The notes beneath the pieces were generated by a model that saw only the letters and a program-made list of their open reading frames with translations, was not told the origin of the DNA and ran no database searches. A stretch of 64,000 nucleotides of DNA, from NCBI RefSeq assembly GCF_000001735.4, contig NC_003074.8, positions 2,728,101 to 2,792,100 on the forward strand, written 5' to 3'. Shown in pieces: positions 13,179-25,206 of this stretch (its first letter is position 1; every line of letters begins with the position of its first letter). This DNA is from Arabidopsis thaliana. Taxonomy: Eukaryota > Streptophyta > Magnoliopsida > Brassicales > Brassicaceae. The translations under genes and the position numbers were made by a program.

Positions 13179-14275
13179 ATGGGAATCCAGAATATTTTAT
13201 GGCAAGTGGCGAAGAAATCATTCACTGGAAGTATTATAGGGCTTACCATTTCAGATAGATGTTGTAGCGTTGTTCCAGTGAGAGGAGATTCCATGTCTCC
13301 CACATTTAATCCCCAGCGGAATTCTTATTTAGGTAAGTGTCCTACTGCACAAACTGCTAGAAGGTAGACTTTTGCTTATTTTGGTCCATTCTTCTTTCTT
13401 ATTAGATGTTCAAATGTTGATGCAGATGATTATGTACTTGTGGACAAATTTTGCCTTAAGGATTACAAGTTTGCGCGTGGTGATGTTGTAGTGTTCAGGT
13501 ATGTTCCCTATAATGCCACATTTGAGTCATCCTTTGACAAGGGAAGATTATAGCTACATAATACTTAAATACATGTTGATCTCTTGTTTAAACCTTTTCT
13601 TGGATGCTTACAGCATTCACAATTTTATTAAATCTAATTCCCTAAAACCTTACAAATGTTTGTTGTCCTATTTGTGGTGCTGAACCATGAAATTCGTGCA
13701 TATTCAATCTCTGGTACATTTGATATAATGTATTTGGTCATGAATACAAACTCTTTGGATTCTATTCTTGCTTTTTGCTTCCTTTAGCTCAGCTTTTTCA
13801 GGTCTCAAATCTGTTTTATAATGTTCATCTGACATTGTGCCGTATGTGTTCTAAGTTGTATATTTTGAAATACATCATTAAGCTCCTGACGATGTGAACT
13901 GCATCTCTGTGGCAGCTCTCCGACACATTTCGGAGATAGATACATAAAGAGGATAGTCGGGATGCCTGGTGAATGGATAAGTAGTTCTCGGGATGTGATC
14001 AGAGTCCCAGAAGGTCATTGTTGGGTAGAAGGAGATAACAAAACTTCCAGCTTAGACTCAAGATCCTTTGGCCCTGTAAGTTCTCTGCTTCCAAACCCCA
14101 GCACATAGTTTCATAGAATTAGAACGTAGATGATGCACATGATATTCTTTTCAAGGCCTGTCCCATGTGACTGATCTGGATAAACTTGTTTTGGCAGATT
14201 CCTTTGGGTTTAATTCAAGGAAGGGTCACTCGTGTCATGTGGCCTCCTCAAAGAATAAGCAAGATCGGTCGATAA
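13179..14275 (+). CDS. mitochondrial inner-membrane peptidase subunit 2-like signal peptidase (S26)
   Basis: Four exons, 13179-13332, 13426-13498, 13916-14075 and 14198-14275, give exactly 154 residues. The in-frame TTG at 13173 is not used; ATG 13179 (MGIQNILWQV) is the natural start. The protein has a hydrophobic N-terminal segment (residues 14-24) and the S26 signatures in order: GDSMSPTF with the nucleophile Ser38, then RGDVVVF, then YIKRIVGMPGE with general base Lys87, and a late GDN motif (WVEGDNKTSS). The Ser/Lys dyad is therefore intact. IMP2 enzymes cut intermembrane-space sorting signals from imported mitochondrial proteins. Short length and the missing extra domains separate it from plastid or thylakoidal type I peptidases. 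Probably At3g08980. Confidence 0.92.
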
Positions 14276-14555
14276 TGCTAATGGAGAATGAAAAGGTATG
14301 TTCCTTCCTGTTCCAAATGAATACCCCCTTCCTCAAGATTCTCTGTTAAGGAATCTGCTTCATACCAAAGAATGGTTTATCAGAAAGATTGAAAGGTCGT
14401 TTTTCTTCTTCCCTTTTCATACAATGTAGGACGTCTCCATGTTCCTCAAGATCTCTATGGGAATTCTCAAATTCACATTTCTATCCCATTTTTTTTTTTT
14501 TAAATAGAAAAATAAACGACACTTAAATACTCCGTTCTCAAATCGGAACCAAAGT

Positions 14556-14843
14556 CACGTGTCAATGATACCAATTAACACTCTTCGTTCTTATATCGGT
14601 TCTGGTCAGCTTCGATTTCTTTTGTTTCAGTTGAATTCCAGTTGATGGAATTAAATTCACTTGGTCGATCCGGTTTGGTCGCTTGTTCGAACACGAGCAA
14701 TTAAATCTAGTCCAATCAGAAAAGAAAAGACATACCATGGGAAATAAATAAATGCTGTAATAAATTACAATGTTGTACACGTGGTAAGTGTGATTAATTC
14801 CTTATGTTAATTTCCTGGAAGAATAAGTGTTTATTATATAAAT
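14556..14843 (+). promoter_or_regulatory. Yippee gene promoter: two G-boxes and a TATA box
   Basis: CACGTG palindromes occur at 14556-14561 (in the context TCACGTGTCA, an ABRE-like ACGTGTC) and 14778-14783. A TATATAAATA box at about 14835-14844 precedes the presumed transcript start. Between 14276 and 14556 lies the 3' end of the upstream gene, with nothing else notable. Confidence 0.55.
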
Positions 14844-14896
14844 AAATGCATGGAAAATTCGAAACCTCCTCCTTGCTCTGGCGTTTCTCCTTCGGG

Positions 14897-15470
14897 GTAA
14901 GATCAATTTTGGTTGTTCCTCCACTTTCTTTCTTTTTCTTTTTTCTCGAATTTTCACTGTCGTACAAATTTTCTCGTCTTTGCTGGAAATTTTCTGGGAG
15001 ATTTTCTTTTCTTTTATCTGTTTCTCTCTCTTACTTTTCCTTCATTTTCCACTCGGCGTCTTGCGAACTACGCAAGTTTCTTAGTTACTACTATTTCGTT
15101 ACCTTTTTTTGGCATTTTGATCGAAAGCCTTTTCTCGAGATTAACGCTCTCCGCCCTTTTTTCCATTTTATACCAATTAAATGTTGTGTTTCGTGAAACG
15201 CGAACTATTCTCTGGTAATTTCTCTTGATTTTGGCTATGTGTTCTTCGTTGATCGTAATTTTCTCGCTTGTTCTGTGAAAATTTTCTTGGCTGTTTGTTT
15301 GTGGTTTCGTTTCAGTGTGGTTTATTTCTCTGTTCAATCGGTGCCCCTTCAATTTTTAGATCAGAATCTTAAGTTGCTTTTGCTTGGTATCCTCAATTTT
15401 TTTGTGAGTATTGTTCAAGATCTGTGACGGAAACTGAGATCTGTCTGTTGGTGTTTTTTTGCCTTTTCAG
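14897..15470 (+). other. 5' UTR intron of the Yippee gene
   Basis: The donor GGG|GTAAGA at 14896/14897 and the acceptor TTTTCAG ending at 15470 flank a T-rich 574-base stretch. Removing it leaves a short leader joining to ATG 15490. Long T-rich leader introns are common in constitutively expressed Arabidopsis genes. The long open frames inside it lack family features. Confidence 0.6.
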
Positions 15471-15489
15471 GTAGGTGGGTTTGTTCGAA

Positions 15490-16609
15490 ATGGGAAGACT
15501 ATTCGTGATAGACCTCGAAGGACTGGTTTATAGCTGCAAGTATTGTCAGACACATTTCGCAGTTACTAATGATATTATCTCAAAGGTGAATTTCTTCTAG
15601 TCACATTCTTCCCTTTCTTCTCTTTTTATGCATCCTTCATTTCATTTCCATTTCCTACATTTATACTTTGCTCTTGCTTGCTTGTTAATATCTTGGTCTA
15701 GTACACTTGTTAGCCTTCACACTTGTGTTTGTAATATACAAGTTTTCAGAAATCTGACTGAAACACACAACTTACAGTTACAGTTTCAGATAATAAAAAA
15801 CATGGAAAATGGGAATTTGCCATTCTGTTGTTAATGATCAATTCATGCTCCTGAATTGACCCTTGAGACCAGATGATTAGAACACACAAAACCTCATTTC
15901 CTTACTAATCAAACAACTTGGGAATTGACCTTCAGTTCTTGTTTCCTATTTTTCTGTTAAACTGATCGAACGCACCATGATTTGTGTTTCTACAGTGTCG
16001 ATAGATGTTCTTGCATTGATCAAACAGCTACCTGATTTGTGTTTGTGCTTGTGTTGTTTCCAGTCATTTCACTGCAAACACGGAAGGGCTTATCTTTTCG
16101 ACAATGTGTAAGTACTACTTACACGGATTTGATCATGCAAGGACTCGTGACAAGGTTCCCTTATTTATTAGCACACCTTTTTGAATTCTTAGTGTCAATG
16201 TGACGGTTGGAGAGAAGGAGCATCGCGTCATGATAACTGGTTGGCACACTGTAGCTGACATCTTCTGTGTTAGCTGTGGCTCTCTTGTCGGCTGGAAATA
16301 CGTACAAGACTCAAAACTCATACATTGTAAACAACTTTCTTTGTGATGATTTGATGCTAATTCTCTTTTTCTCCCTCAGGAAATCGCTTACGATAAGTCT
16401 CAGAAATACAAGGAAGGAAAATTCATCTTAGAAAGGTTTTCATCTTTCAATGTTTAATAAAAACTCCGCAAAATGATTCAAACGATGATCAGGTTTAAAG
16501 TGGATGTTGTGTAACCAATGTGACCAGGTTTAAGGTGCTTGGGCCCTATGGAGGAGGATACGACATGAACCAGAACGAGCCTATGACTGGAAGCGATGAT
16601 GAAGAATAA
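15490..16609 (+). CDS. Yippee-like zinc-binding protein
   Basis: Five exons, 15490-15585, 16064-16107, 16193-16301, 16380-16435 and 16528-16609, total 387 bases and 128 residues, the usual Yippee length. The two zinc-binding CxxC pairs are present: SCKYCQTHF near residue 16 and [13 protein letters not shown] near residue 70, with the family blocks [34 protein letters not shown] and [11 protein letters not shown] between and after. The tail is acidic (GSDDEE). Yippee is a small beta-fold related to cereblon's thalidomide-binding domain; in animals and fungi it is a nuclear or centrosomal, or GID-complex-linked, protein. Its role in plants is not shown by the sequence. Probably At3g08990. Confidence 0.95.
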
Positions 16610-17913
16610 AAATATGGTATCTCTGTTATTTAACGACCCATTGGAAATACTTGGAAAGTGGTCAATGCTTCGTATAGACTATCGGTGACCGGGAAACTCG
16701 CCGGGAAAAAATTCAACATTTTTTCGTGTAAGCGTTCAAAAGAAACCAAATATTCATCATATAAGTAACAAATATAGTTTTTCTATGAATTTTAAAACTC
16801 ATATTATAATGCATATCAAGTTGTTAATCGTTTTTCGGAAACTGTTTTGTGCGATTAGAATTCAATCATTCATTGATATGTCTAACGACACATACACCAG
16901 TGAATGAATCAATCTCGAAATTATACACACCAATTTTACCATTTGAATATATTTTACTTTTATCTTATCTACTAGTAATAAGATACGTGTAATATACTAT
17001 TCAGTGAATAAAATAAAACTAGTAACATAAGATTGTAAGAAGAAGGTATTCAATGGGCACTAATAATAGAATAGAACTTTTGTAGCCATTTTTGCTAATT
17101 TATCTGAAATCTGGAATAACTACCAGAAGTTACTTCCACTGATGGTTCTCTACCATCCTTATAGTGGTTGCTTATAGTTATACTTATACACTTGAACATG
17201 TATATAGAATTCAATGTCATTCTATCTAGTGAGGGGTAAAAATGTTTGGAGTGTTGTGAATCTTAATTAACTTTTTCCAAATATGGCCACACAATTTTTT
17301 GCAGCTTTAACCACATAACTTTCAGCATCCACCATAAATCTTTTGGAGTCATAAAAACACAAGTGGCATTTTCGTAGTTAAATAGCATGTTCATGGGTAA
17401 AGACAGAGCACGTGTCCCGTGGGCTCTTTCTTTAGATCATCTGCGTTTTGAACCCGACGCTTCGTGTTCTGTTCAAACTTTCAAAACCCATAGTTCAATT
17501 ATTTAAGAGAGAAAAAAACAAGAGATATGGTACGACCAAGGGGTTGTCTGGTTTGAAATCAGAATTTTAAAAAAATTGAACAAATTAAAAAGAAAAGAAA
17601 AATCTCGTTGTTGAGAAGAAGAACATCTTCCCCACTCTCTCCCTTCTTCTTCTTCTTCTTCAACTCAAAAAACTTCTCTCTCTCTCTCTCTCTCTCTCTG
17701 AATCAATTAAAAAACGGTTTTGGGTTCTTGTCCTCTGTTCTCTAGTGGCTTCTATTATTCTCATTGGTGGCTGTTCCAGCTCTCTTAAGGTCTCCTTAGT
17801 GTGATCTCAGATCTGATTGGTCCGATTCTATTTTTCTTTTTATTTTGGAGATAATTTGTTGTTGTGCAAGTTCAGACACGAGACCCAGAAAATTTCAATC
17901 TCAGCTTTCGTCA
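16610..17913 (+). promoter_or_regulatory. upstream region and 5' UTR of the Ser/Pro/Arg-rich gene
   Basis: AT-rich spacer with a G-box CACGTG at 17409-17414 (GCACGTGTCC, ABRE-like). A CTT-repeat at about 17643-17660 and a (TC)12 tract at 17675-17699 lie just upstream of the coding start, as in many Arabidopsis 5' UTRs. A ten-codon uORF (17527-17556, starting MVRPRG) would sit in the leader if transcription starts upstream of it. No gene is seen. Confidence 0.5.
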
Positions 17914-20226
17914 ATGTTGACCCACGACAGAGATGAAGAACTCTCTCTGTTCCTTGAGATGCGTCGTCGCGAGAAAGAACATAGAGCAGATTCTCTTTTA
18001 ACAGGTCTGTCTTTCTCTCTCTATATGTTTATATAAACTTATGTAATAATCATTTGGCAATGTTGATTGAATTTGTTCTGTCTCTTTTAGGATCTGATAA
18101 TGTTAGTATCAACGCAACGTTGACGGCTGCGGCGGCGGCTGCTCTCTCTGGTGTCTCCGAAACGGCGTCGTCTCAACGTTATCCTCTCAGGAGAACCGCT
18201 GCTGAGAACTTTCTATATTCGGAGAATGAGAAGTCTGATTACGATTGGTAATGTTTCCATTTTTATTTTGCTTCTAAAATATCTATGCTAGTATCAGAAA
18301 TTTGCAAGCAAAATCTCAATTTTTTTTTGTTGCAAGTGTATGTGCATTCTAAAATTAGAAATGGTAATTTAGGATTATACGTCTAGTAATTGAATTTGTC
18401 CTAATTAGATTGAAATTAACACAATAAAGTGGCACTTATTCTTGCTTTACCTCATTTGAGCTTAGTGCTAGAGAGTAATTATATGTCTCCTTCTTCAGCG
18501 AATCATTGGTCTGATGTTCTTGTCTCTTGTTTAGGCTGCTAACACCTCCAGGCACGCCACAGTTCGAGAAAGAGTCACATAGAAGTGTAATGAATCAGCA
18601 CGATGCTCCCAATTCCCGACCCACGGTTCTTAAATCTCGGGTATAAACTAACTTGTTAGACAGAACTAATTCATTTTCTTATAATGCCTCTGGTCCAAGT
18701 TTAAGTTATTTCTTTATCCTGATAAGCATTGAAACTCTTGTGTTGGGTTCTGCAGCTAGGGAACTGTCGTGAAGATATCGTCTCAGGGAACAATAATAAG
18801 CCCCAAACAAGCTCTTCCTCTGTAGCTGGACTCAGAAGACCATCTTCTTCTGGTAGCTCAAGGTCAACGAGCAGACCTGCCACACCAACCAGAAGGTCTA
18901 CAACTCCAACCACCTCCACATCAAGGCCCGTGACCACCAGAGCTTCAAATTCTAGATCCTCAACACCCACCTCACGTGCCACCTTAACTGCTGCACGTGC
19001 TACTACATCTACAGCAGCTCCACGAACCACTACTACTTCAAGCGGTTCAGCGAGATCAGCTACTCCAACTCGGTCTAATCCTCGACCGTCTTCTGCATCT
19101 TCAAAAAAGCCAGTGTCAAGGCCAGCCACACCAACCCGCAGGCCTTCAACCCCGACCGGTCCATCAATAGTTTCGAGTAAGGCTCCGTCGCGAGGGACTT
19201 CTCCTTCTCCTACTGTGAATTCGTTGAGTAAGGCTCCGTCCCGAGGGACTTCTCCTTCTCCTACTTTGAATTCGTCGAGGCCGTGGAAACCACCAGAGAT
19301 GCCTGGTTTCTCTTTAGAAGCTCCACCGAATCTGAGGACGACTTTAGCAGACAGACCGGTCTCAGCTTCAAGAGGCAGACCTGGAGTAGCCTCAGCACCA
19401 GGTTCAAGATCTGGTTCCATAGAACGCGGAGGTGGCCCCACCAGCGGCGGCAGCGGAAATGCAAGAAGGCAATCTTGTTCGCCGTCCAGAGGTCGGGCTC
19501 CTATCGGGAACACCAACGGGAGTCTCACTGGTGTGCGTGGGCGAGCAAAGGCAAGCAACGGCGGAAGTGGCTGTGATAACTTGAGCCCAGTGGCTATGGG
19601 TAATAAAATGGTTGAGAGAGTGGTGAACATGAGGAAACTAGGTCCACCGCGGCTAACCGAGAATGGTGGTCGAGGATCGGGGAAATCTAGCTCAGCTTTT
19701 AACAGCCTTGGATATGGTAGAAACCTCTCCAAAAGCTCAATCGATATGGCCATAAGACATATGGTACGATCACGTCTCACAATTTTAGTCAAATTTTCTT
19801 TGTTGAGAGTAGAGTAGCATCCGAAAATCTTCGATTGAGAGTTTCTCACAAGCTCGCTATAGATTAAACATTGGGCCCAAGCTGGATGATCTGACTCGCA
19901 AGAAGAGTGTTTCTTAAAGTTCTCTGGTAATAATAACACAATTGTCGATCTTTGGTGTGTAGGATATAAGACGAGGCATGACTGGAAACCTCCGGCCGCT
20001 TGTGACAAAAGTTCCGGCATCATCAATGTACAGTGTGAGAAGTCGGCCGGGTAGTGTCTCAAGCTCTCCGGTGGCCACGAGCAGCACTGTGAGCTCATCT
20101 GACCCGAGTGTTGACAACATCAACATTCTGTGCTTAGACGGAAACGAAGCCGAAAATGATGATCTTCTTAGTGAAAGAAGCTATGCTGCTTCTCCGCGGA
20201 ACCAGTACCCCAAGTTCACATCTTGA
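17914..20226 (+). CDS. basic Ser/Thr/Pro/Arg-rich low-complexity protein (plant-specific)
   Basis: Five exons, 17914-18004, 18091-18247, 18535-18640, 18756-19763 and 19963-20226, give 541 residues. The in-frame codon at 17845 is TTG, so ATG 17914 (MLTHDRDEEL) is the start. The N-terminus has a conserved acidic/aromatic block (ELSLFLEMRRREKE; DYDWLLTPPGTPQFEKE), followed by about 300 disordered residues rich in S/T-P sites, including two RPATPTRR motifs and a duplicated 17-residue unit. The C-terminal part has a conserved helix-like block (NKMVERVVNMRKLGPPR; SSIDMAIRHM|DIRRGM). The family is plant-specific and annotated only as proline-rich; the basic, proline-directed phosphosite-rich layout would suit a microtubule- or nucleus-associated protein, but that is inference. 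Probably At3g09000. Confidence 0.9.
19176..19277 (+). repeat. two tandem 51-base coding repeats
   Basis: Units 19176-19226 and 19227-19277 each encode 17 residues beginning SKAPSRGTSPSPT. They differ at only a few bases (for example TCGCGA against TCCCGA), so the duplication is recent or kept homogeneous. Confidence 0.85.
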
Positions 20227-22184
20227 CCCATATTATTATGTAATCTGTGTTCTTGTTTTTTGTTCTCACGCTTCGAAGCAACTTGTTTCTAAGTGATCAA
20301 CCGTATAATCTATAAACCTCAGGCATCAAATGTCTTTTTTCCTTCATAAATGTTCTCCCAAAGCAATTGCTAAATGCTGTGTCTGATATTTTAAACCAAG
20401 ATATAGAACAAAGTGAGAATCGAGAAACAGAACAAAACATGGAAATAGTAAAGAAGACAAAACAGAGCATAGAAGAAGAATTTAACGAGTTTGGTACCTA
20501 AATCTCGCGGGACAACCCTCTTTGTAAATCCACTAAATTACTTGAAAATTTACAGCTTTTGGCATGTACCAAAATGGTTCATTCCAATATGACCGATACA
20601 AAAAAAAAAGTTGTACGATAAGAATCTCCAGATATATATTTGAATCTTTTATACTATATGAAGGGACGAAACAGAGACATGTAAATGGGTTTCGGTTTTC
20701 TTACAAGTGTAAACAAAGGAACATATTCATAAACTTGTCTCGTTAGGTTTATAAGAGAGTCAAATATACTTGAAGAACATGTCGTTGTGAGGATTTGGAT
20801 TCGGTGAATCGTCTTCACGTTTAGAGACAACAAGAAATCAGACCTTTAAGTGACGAGTAAAGTAAGTAGTTACATGCCACAACTCCACCAAAATCGTGTT
20901 TATACTTTTTTTTTTTATAAATACTTTTATTACTACAATTTTATAACGATTACTATTTCTTATTGAAAATTGGTCAAAAACATTTTAGAACTTTATTTTA
21001 CTTTTTTTGTCAACAAGGTGGACTTTTCAAGTTTTGATTTTGTGGCGCAAATAAGAAATAATGGAGGATTTTCGTGGAACGATGATGTCATGTGCCAACT
21101 GTAAATTCAATTTCAGACCGCAATCGATAGAAATTAACAAACGATTCGTTTTAAGAAAGAAAGAAAGACGCAAGGCAATGTGAAAACAAAAATTCCTTTT
21201 TGGATCATTGAGTTGGGATTTGAGAATTCGAACTTTCTCTTTGGATGATTGAATGTCAGCGTAGTGATGACGTCAAGTAAAAGCTCGTTTGATGACGTTA
21301 TAAAATGTTGGCAAAAATTTCTTTTTTAAGAGAAAAATATAAATGCATGGTTGTCTGAACGGCGAGAAGAACTTGGTCAAATTAAATGTGCCGTGTAGTT
21401 TGGTCAGGTAAACAAAACTTTATTAGTAACTATCGCTCTTAATTCATACGTATGTACGTATGAGTCTATGAGAACCTTTCTTAGTTAAACGGTACGAGGA
21501 CAATTATTGTAAAATGTAAAAAAAAGGTAGGTAAGTGATAGAATTTGTTTGGCGTATTTGTGTGACTTAAATTGTAATAAACAGGTCTATAAAATCCATT
21601 GAAGTTGAATTCTTCTAACCTTGCCTTAGTTACAGGCAGAAGAAAATAATTAAAGAAGAAATCTAATCAGTGCGACTTTTATAATAGTCTCGTCGTGTGA
21701 AAAAAGTAAAATAAAATATAGTAATAAAAGTCTCGTCGTCGTGTAGCTGTCACTTTCGTTTGTCACTTTCGAGCATCAGCAGCCGAACATAAACAACAAA
21801 ATAAAATTGAATACCTTTTAGCGTATTCACTGTTCATGAGTTCTGGGTTTGGTTTGCTTTGTATGCTCAACAATTTATTGACATCTTCACGAAAAAGTTT
21901 AAATTTTAAATCAGACAAAAGCAGTCTCATGATTTCTCTTTGATTAACTCAATATAGATTTCTTCTTCGCACTAGCAAATAAACACATTATCTTCTTCTT
22001 CTTCTTCTCTCATCGTTACTTTATAGATTTAGTATCGAGGAGACAGGTCGAAATTGAGGTTCTTTTAAAGAAAAGTTCCATTTCATATCTCTATCAAACC
22101 CTTTTCTGAATATTATTTTGCTTGTGAATTTGAATTTGAGCTTTTTTCCTCTGTTCTTGGGAGGAATTTTTGTCTGTGTTTGTG
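20227..22184 (+). promoter_or_regulatory. 3' region of the Ser/Pro-rich gene and promoter of the RLCK gene
   Basis: Two-kilobase AT-rich spacer without a recognisable gene. Towards the kinase there are a palindromic TGACGTCA at 21268-21275 and TGACGTTA at 21293-21300 (TGA/bZIP cores), TATA-like TATAAAA at 21299-21305 and TATAAAAT at 21588-21595, and inverted W-box cores (GGTCAA) near 20973 and 21375. A CTT microsatellite sits at about 21990-22007. The long leader suggests a 5' UTR intron, which I could not delimit. Confidence 0.45.
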
Positions 22185-23986
22185 ATGCGTTATAATTGCT
22201 TCGGACTTCTAGATATGTGCAACGGAAGTGATCGTCTTGGACAAAGAGAAGCTGAAGGTATATTCTATTGATGGTCTTTACCATTATTTTTAGGGTTTTA
22301 AATTTTGTTCTCAATTTTGTTTCTGCCTTTGGCTTACAAGTTACTAGAGATTCTGTAGAATTCGAGAATGGTTGACCAAATATCAAGTCACTTCATCTTA
22401 ATCTTGTGTGCTAATTAGAACATGGAATTTGTATTATTTGATGATATCTCACAAAAGTTCTCTGGTCTTTTGAAAAATCAGAGATTTGCACCAACAATGT
22501 GAGGGTCTTTTCATATAATTCATTAAGATCAGCCACTGATAGTTTCCATCCAACGAACAGAATCGGAGGTGGTGGCTATGGCGTTGTCTTTAAGGTAATA
22601 AAAATGATAACTTCTCTTACAATCTGCTTAAATCATGTTGAGGTTCTTCTGGTGAATGTAGTAAAGGGTTTTGAATCTTGCAGGGAGTTTTGAGAGATGG
22701 CACACAAGTAGCTGTGAAATCACTATCAGCAGAATCTAAACAAGGGACACGCGAGTTCTTGACCGAGATTAACTTGATATCAAACATTCATCATCCTAAC
22801 CTTGTTAAACTCATCGGTTGCTGCATCGAAGGGAACAATCGGATTCTTGTCTATGAGTACCTTGAGAACAACAGTCTTGCTAGTGTTTTGCTTGGTAACT
22901 TTTGCCACAATTGCATTCTTGTCTACCAAATCCCATTTGTGTCCTGTTTTTCTGATCTTGTTTGAGTGATATCAGGTTCAAGGAGTAGATATGTACCGCT
23001 TGATTGGTCCAAAAGAGCTGCGATTTGCGTTGGGACAGCTTCGGGTTTAGCTTTCCTTCACGAGGAAGTCGAACCTCATGTTGTTCACCGTGACATCAAG
23101 GCGAGTAATATCTTACTAGACTCAAACTTTTCTCCCAAAATTGGTGATTTCGGGTTGGCTAAGCTTTTTCCAGACAATGTCACTCATGTCAGTACCCGAG
23201 TCGCTGGAACAGTGTAAGAATCCCTCTATAAACATATCAGTTTCCATCTTTCCTCTACATGTATTTTCAGCTGATGAAACTGCGACTACAGGGGATACTT
23301 GGCTCCAGAATATGCACTTCTTGGTCAACTGACAAAAAAAGCAGACGTTTACAGCTTCGGGATACTTGTGCTTGAGGTCATTAGTGGTAATAGTAGCACC
23401 AGAGCCGCCTTTGGAGACGAGTACATGGTTCTTGTTGAATGGGTAAAGCTAAAAGCCTCGTACCTCAACAAAAATATATATAGCTCTATGTTTGTGTTAA
23501 TGTTTCTTACAAGTGAAAAAATAATACATTTTCAAAATGTAAAATGCGAAAACAAACAATATTCAATGCTTTAAACTCTGTCTTGGGCAGGTGTGGAAGC
23601 TGAGAGAAGAAAGGAGGCTACTAGAGTGTGTAGATCCAGAACTAACCAAGTTCCCCGCAGATGAAGTGACCCGTTTCATCAAGGTGGCTCTTTTCTGCAC
23701 TCAAGCCGCGGCGCAAAAGAGACCAAACATGAAGCAAGTGATGGAGATGCTTCGCAGGAAAGAGCTTAACCTCAACGAGGATGCCTTAACGGAACCTGGC
23801 GTCTACAGAGGTGTCAACAGGGGACGCAACCACCGTGGAATCGGTCTTAGGGTCGGCCAAGGAGGCAGCTCACAGGAGAGCTCGTCAACGCAACGTGACA
23901 AAGGGAAAAGCTCAGCCGTTCCTCAAGGGTCGACGTCCAACTCTAATATTTCCTTCCAGAGCATCACAGAGTTGGCTCCTAGATGA
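22185..23986 (+). CDS. receptor-like cytoplasmic kinase (Ser/Thr)
   Basis: Six exons, 22185-22257, 22482-22594, 22684-22894, 22976-23213, 23292-23442 and 23591-23986, sum to 1,182 bases and 393 residues. ATG 22185 ([12 protein letters not shown]) gives a Cys-containing N-terminus that could be acylated, but no signal peptide or TM. The kinase domain spans about residues 40-320 with all catalytic landmarks: the glycine loop [16 protein letters not shown], the catalytic [12 protein letters not shown] with Arg before Asp (RD type), [18 protein letters not shown] and [15 protein letters not shown]. The C-terminal 70 residues are disordered and Ser/Gly-rich. Closest family by feel is the cold-responsive CRPK1 / LRR-VIII-like RLCK group. 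Probably At3g09010; I know of no settled symbol. Confidence 0.95.
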
Positions 23987-25206
23987 TTTTTTTCTGTTAA
24001 TAGAGCACAATTTTATTCTTGAGTATATTAATTAGTTTATGATGTGTTAATATCTTATACATAGGGTATATATGAATAAACCAAAGATGCTATCTGATAA
24101 AATGTTATGTAGTTGTCTGACATTTCCCTTTGTGTCAGAAGCCAGCAGTTTAAAATTATGATTGGCATGATTTTGCAACATTCTTGTATTCAATGATTTG
24201 GCTTGATTTGCAACATTCTTGAAATGAATGATTGATACCTTATTAACTTACTAAACCATCGGCAATAATGAGATGAGTATAATATTATTGGGAACAGATT
24301 TTTATGCAACTAACTATGCGAGCTTTCAATTGTCAAAGTCAAGATGCTTCCATAACTTGACAAGTTGTTTGGATGAAAGATGTATATGGACTTATTTCCA
24401 ATTCAATTATGTTGTACGTGAAAAAACAAAAAACAATATGAAGGATGGATTAGACAATAAAAAAATCTGATGAAACTAAATATAACAAACTGAACTACGA
24501 GGAAAGTGCCTGACACATCTTTAGTACCTCGCTTTGAGCCTTTTAAGGTGCCTTCTTAGTTATAGCAAGAAAATAGTTAAATTCAACGAAATAAATGTTT
24601 TATTTGTCAGTCAACTATATGAAAGTAAGCGTGTTTATAATTAGGAAGAATTTTTTTAACTACTAAAATTCCACCATAGGCGGCCTAATAATTAATAACA
24701 ATTATGAAAGCTAGAAGATTAAGACCATATCAAAAGACAGATTAATAGTTGCTTTGTCCTTGCAAGAAATATTTATTTAAAAATTACGAGAAGATTCTAA
24801 AGATCATCAACATGTAATAAAAAGATTCAAAATAATGGATAATGTAGCTGTGCTCACTAAATTGATATATCCAAAAAGAACCAAAATATATCAATCCGAA
24901 AATAATGAACAGGGTCCTAATGGATATAATCATAGAGATGATCACAGAAAAGTCGTCTATATGTAGCAAAAATAAAAGTGAAATGTGGATAAATCATGAT
25001 CATTTATTTAAGCGTATGGTCCCATTTTAATTACATAACAAATAATAATCTACGTCCAAGTCAGCCTGCTTTGGCTGCTTAAGAACTTTTCAAAACACGA
25101 CAGCTTCTTCACCAAGCAAGCAAGAAACTCAACACAAATTATAAGAGAAAAACAAAAAAATACAGACTTCACTATTTTTTTCTTCTCCTAACTTATTTTC
25201 CAAAAA
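23987..25206 (+). other. intergenic region and promoter of the glycosyltransferase gene
   Basis: AT-rich spacer between two same-strand genes. It must include the kinase 3' UTR and the upstream region of the intronless glycosyltransferase. There is a short direct repeat of TTTGCAACATTCTTG near 24173 and 24210. I saw no coding or RNA gene signal. Confidence 0.5.

Noticed and set aside
14681..14699. GTTCGAAC-like stretch reminiscent of a tRNA B box
   Set aside because: No A box, acceptor stem or anticodon arm could be folded around it; it is a small palindrome.
14846..15196. ATG-initiated frame ahead of the Yippee gene, possibly an overlapping uORF after splicing
   Set aside because: The ATG lies only about 12 bases after the start of the TATA box, so it is probably upstream of the transcript start; the rest of the frame is T-rich intron.
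18701..20098. A 465-codon open frame on the minus strand across the Ser/Pro/Arg-rich gene
   Set aside because: It is exactly antisense to a repetitive Ser/Thr/Pro/Arg coding exon, whose codon use avoids antisense stops. It shows Gly/Val/Glu low complexity, no family motif, and runs through the sense intron.
22021..22386. 121-codon minus-strand frame over the first kinase exon
   Set aside because: Overlaps a well supported exon and its splice donor; composition is that of antisense leader DNA.
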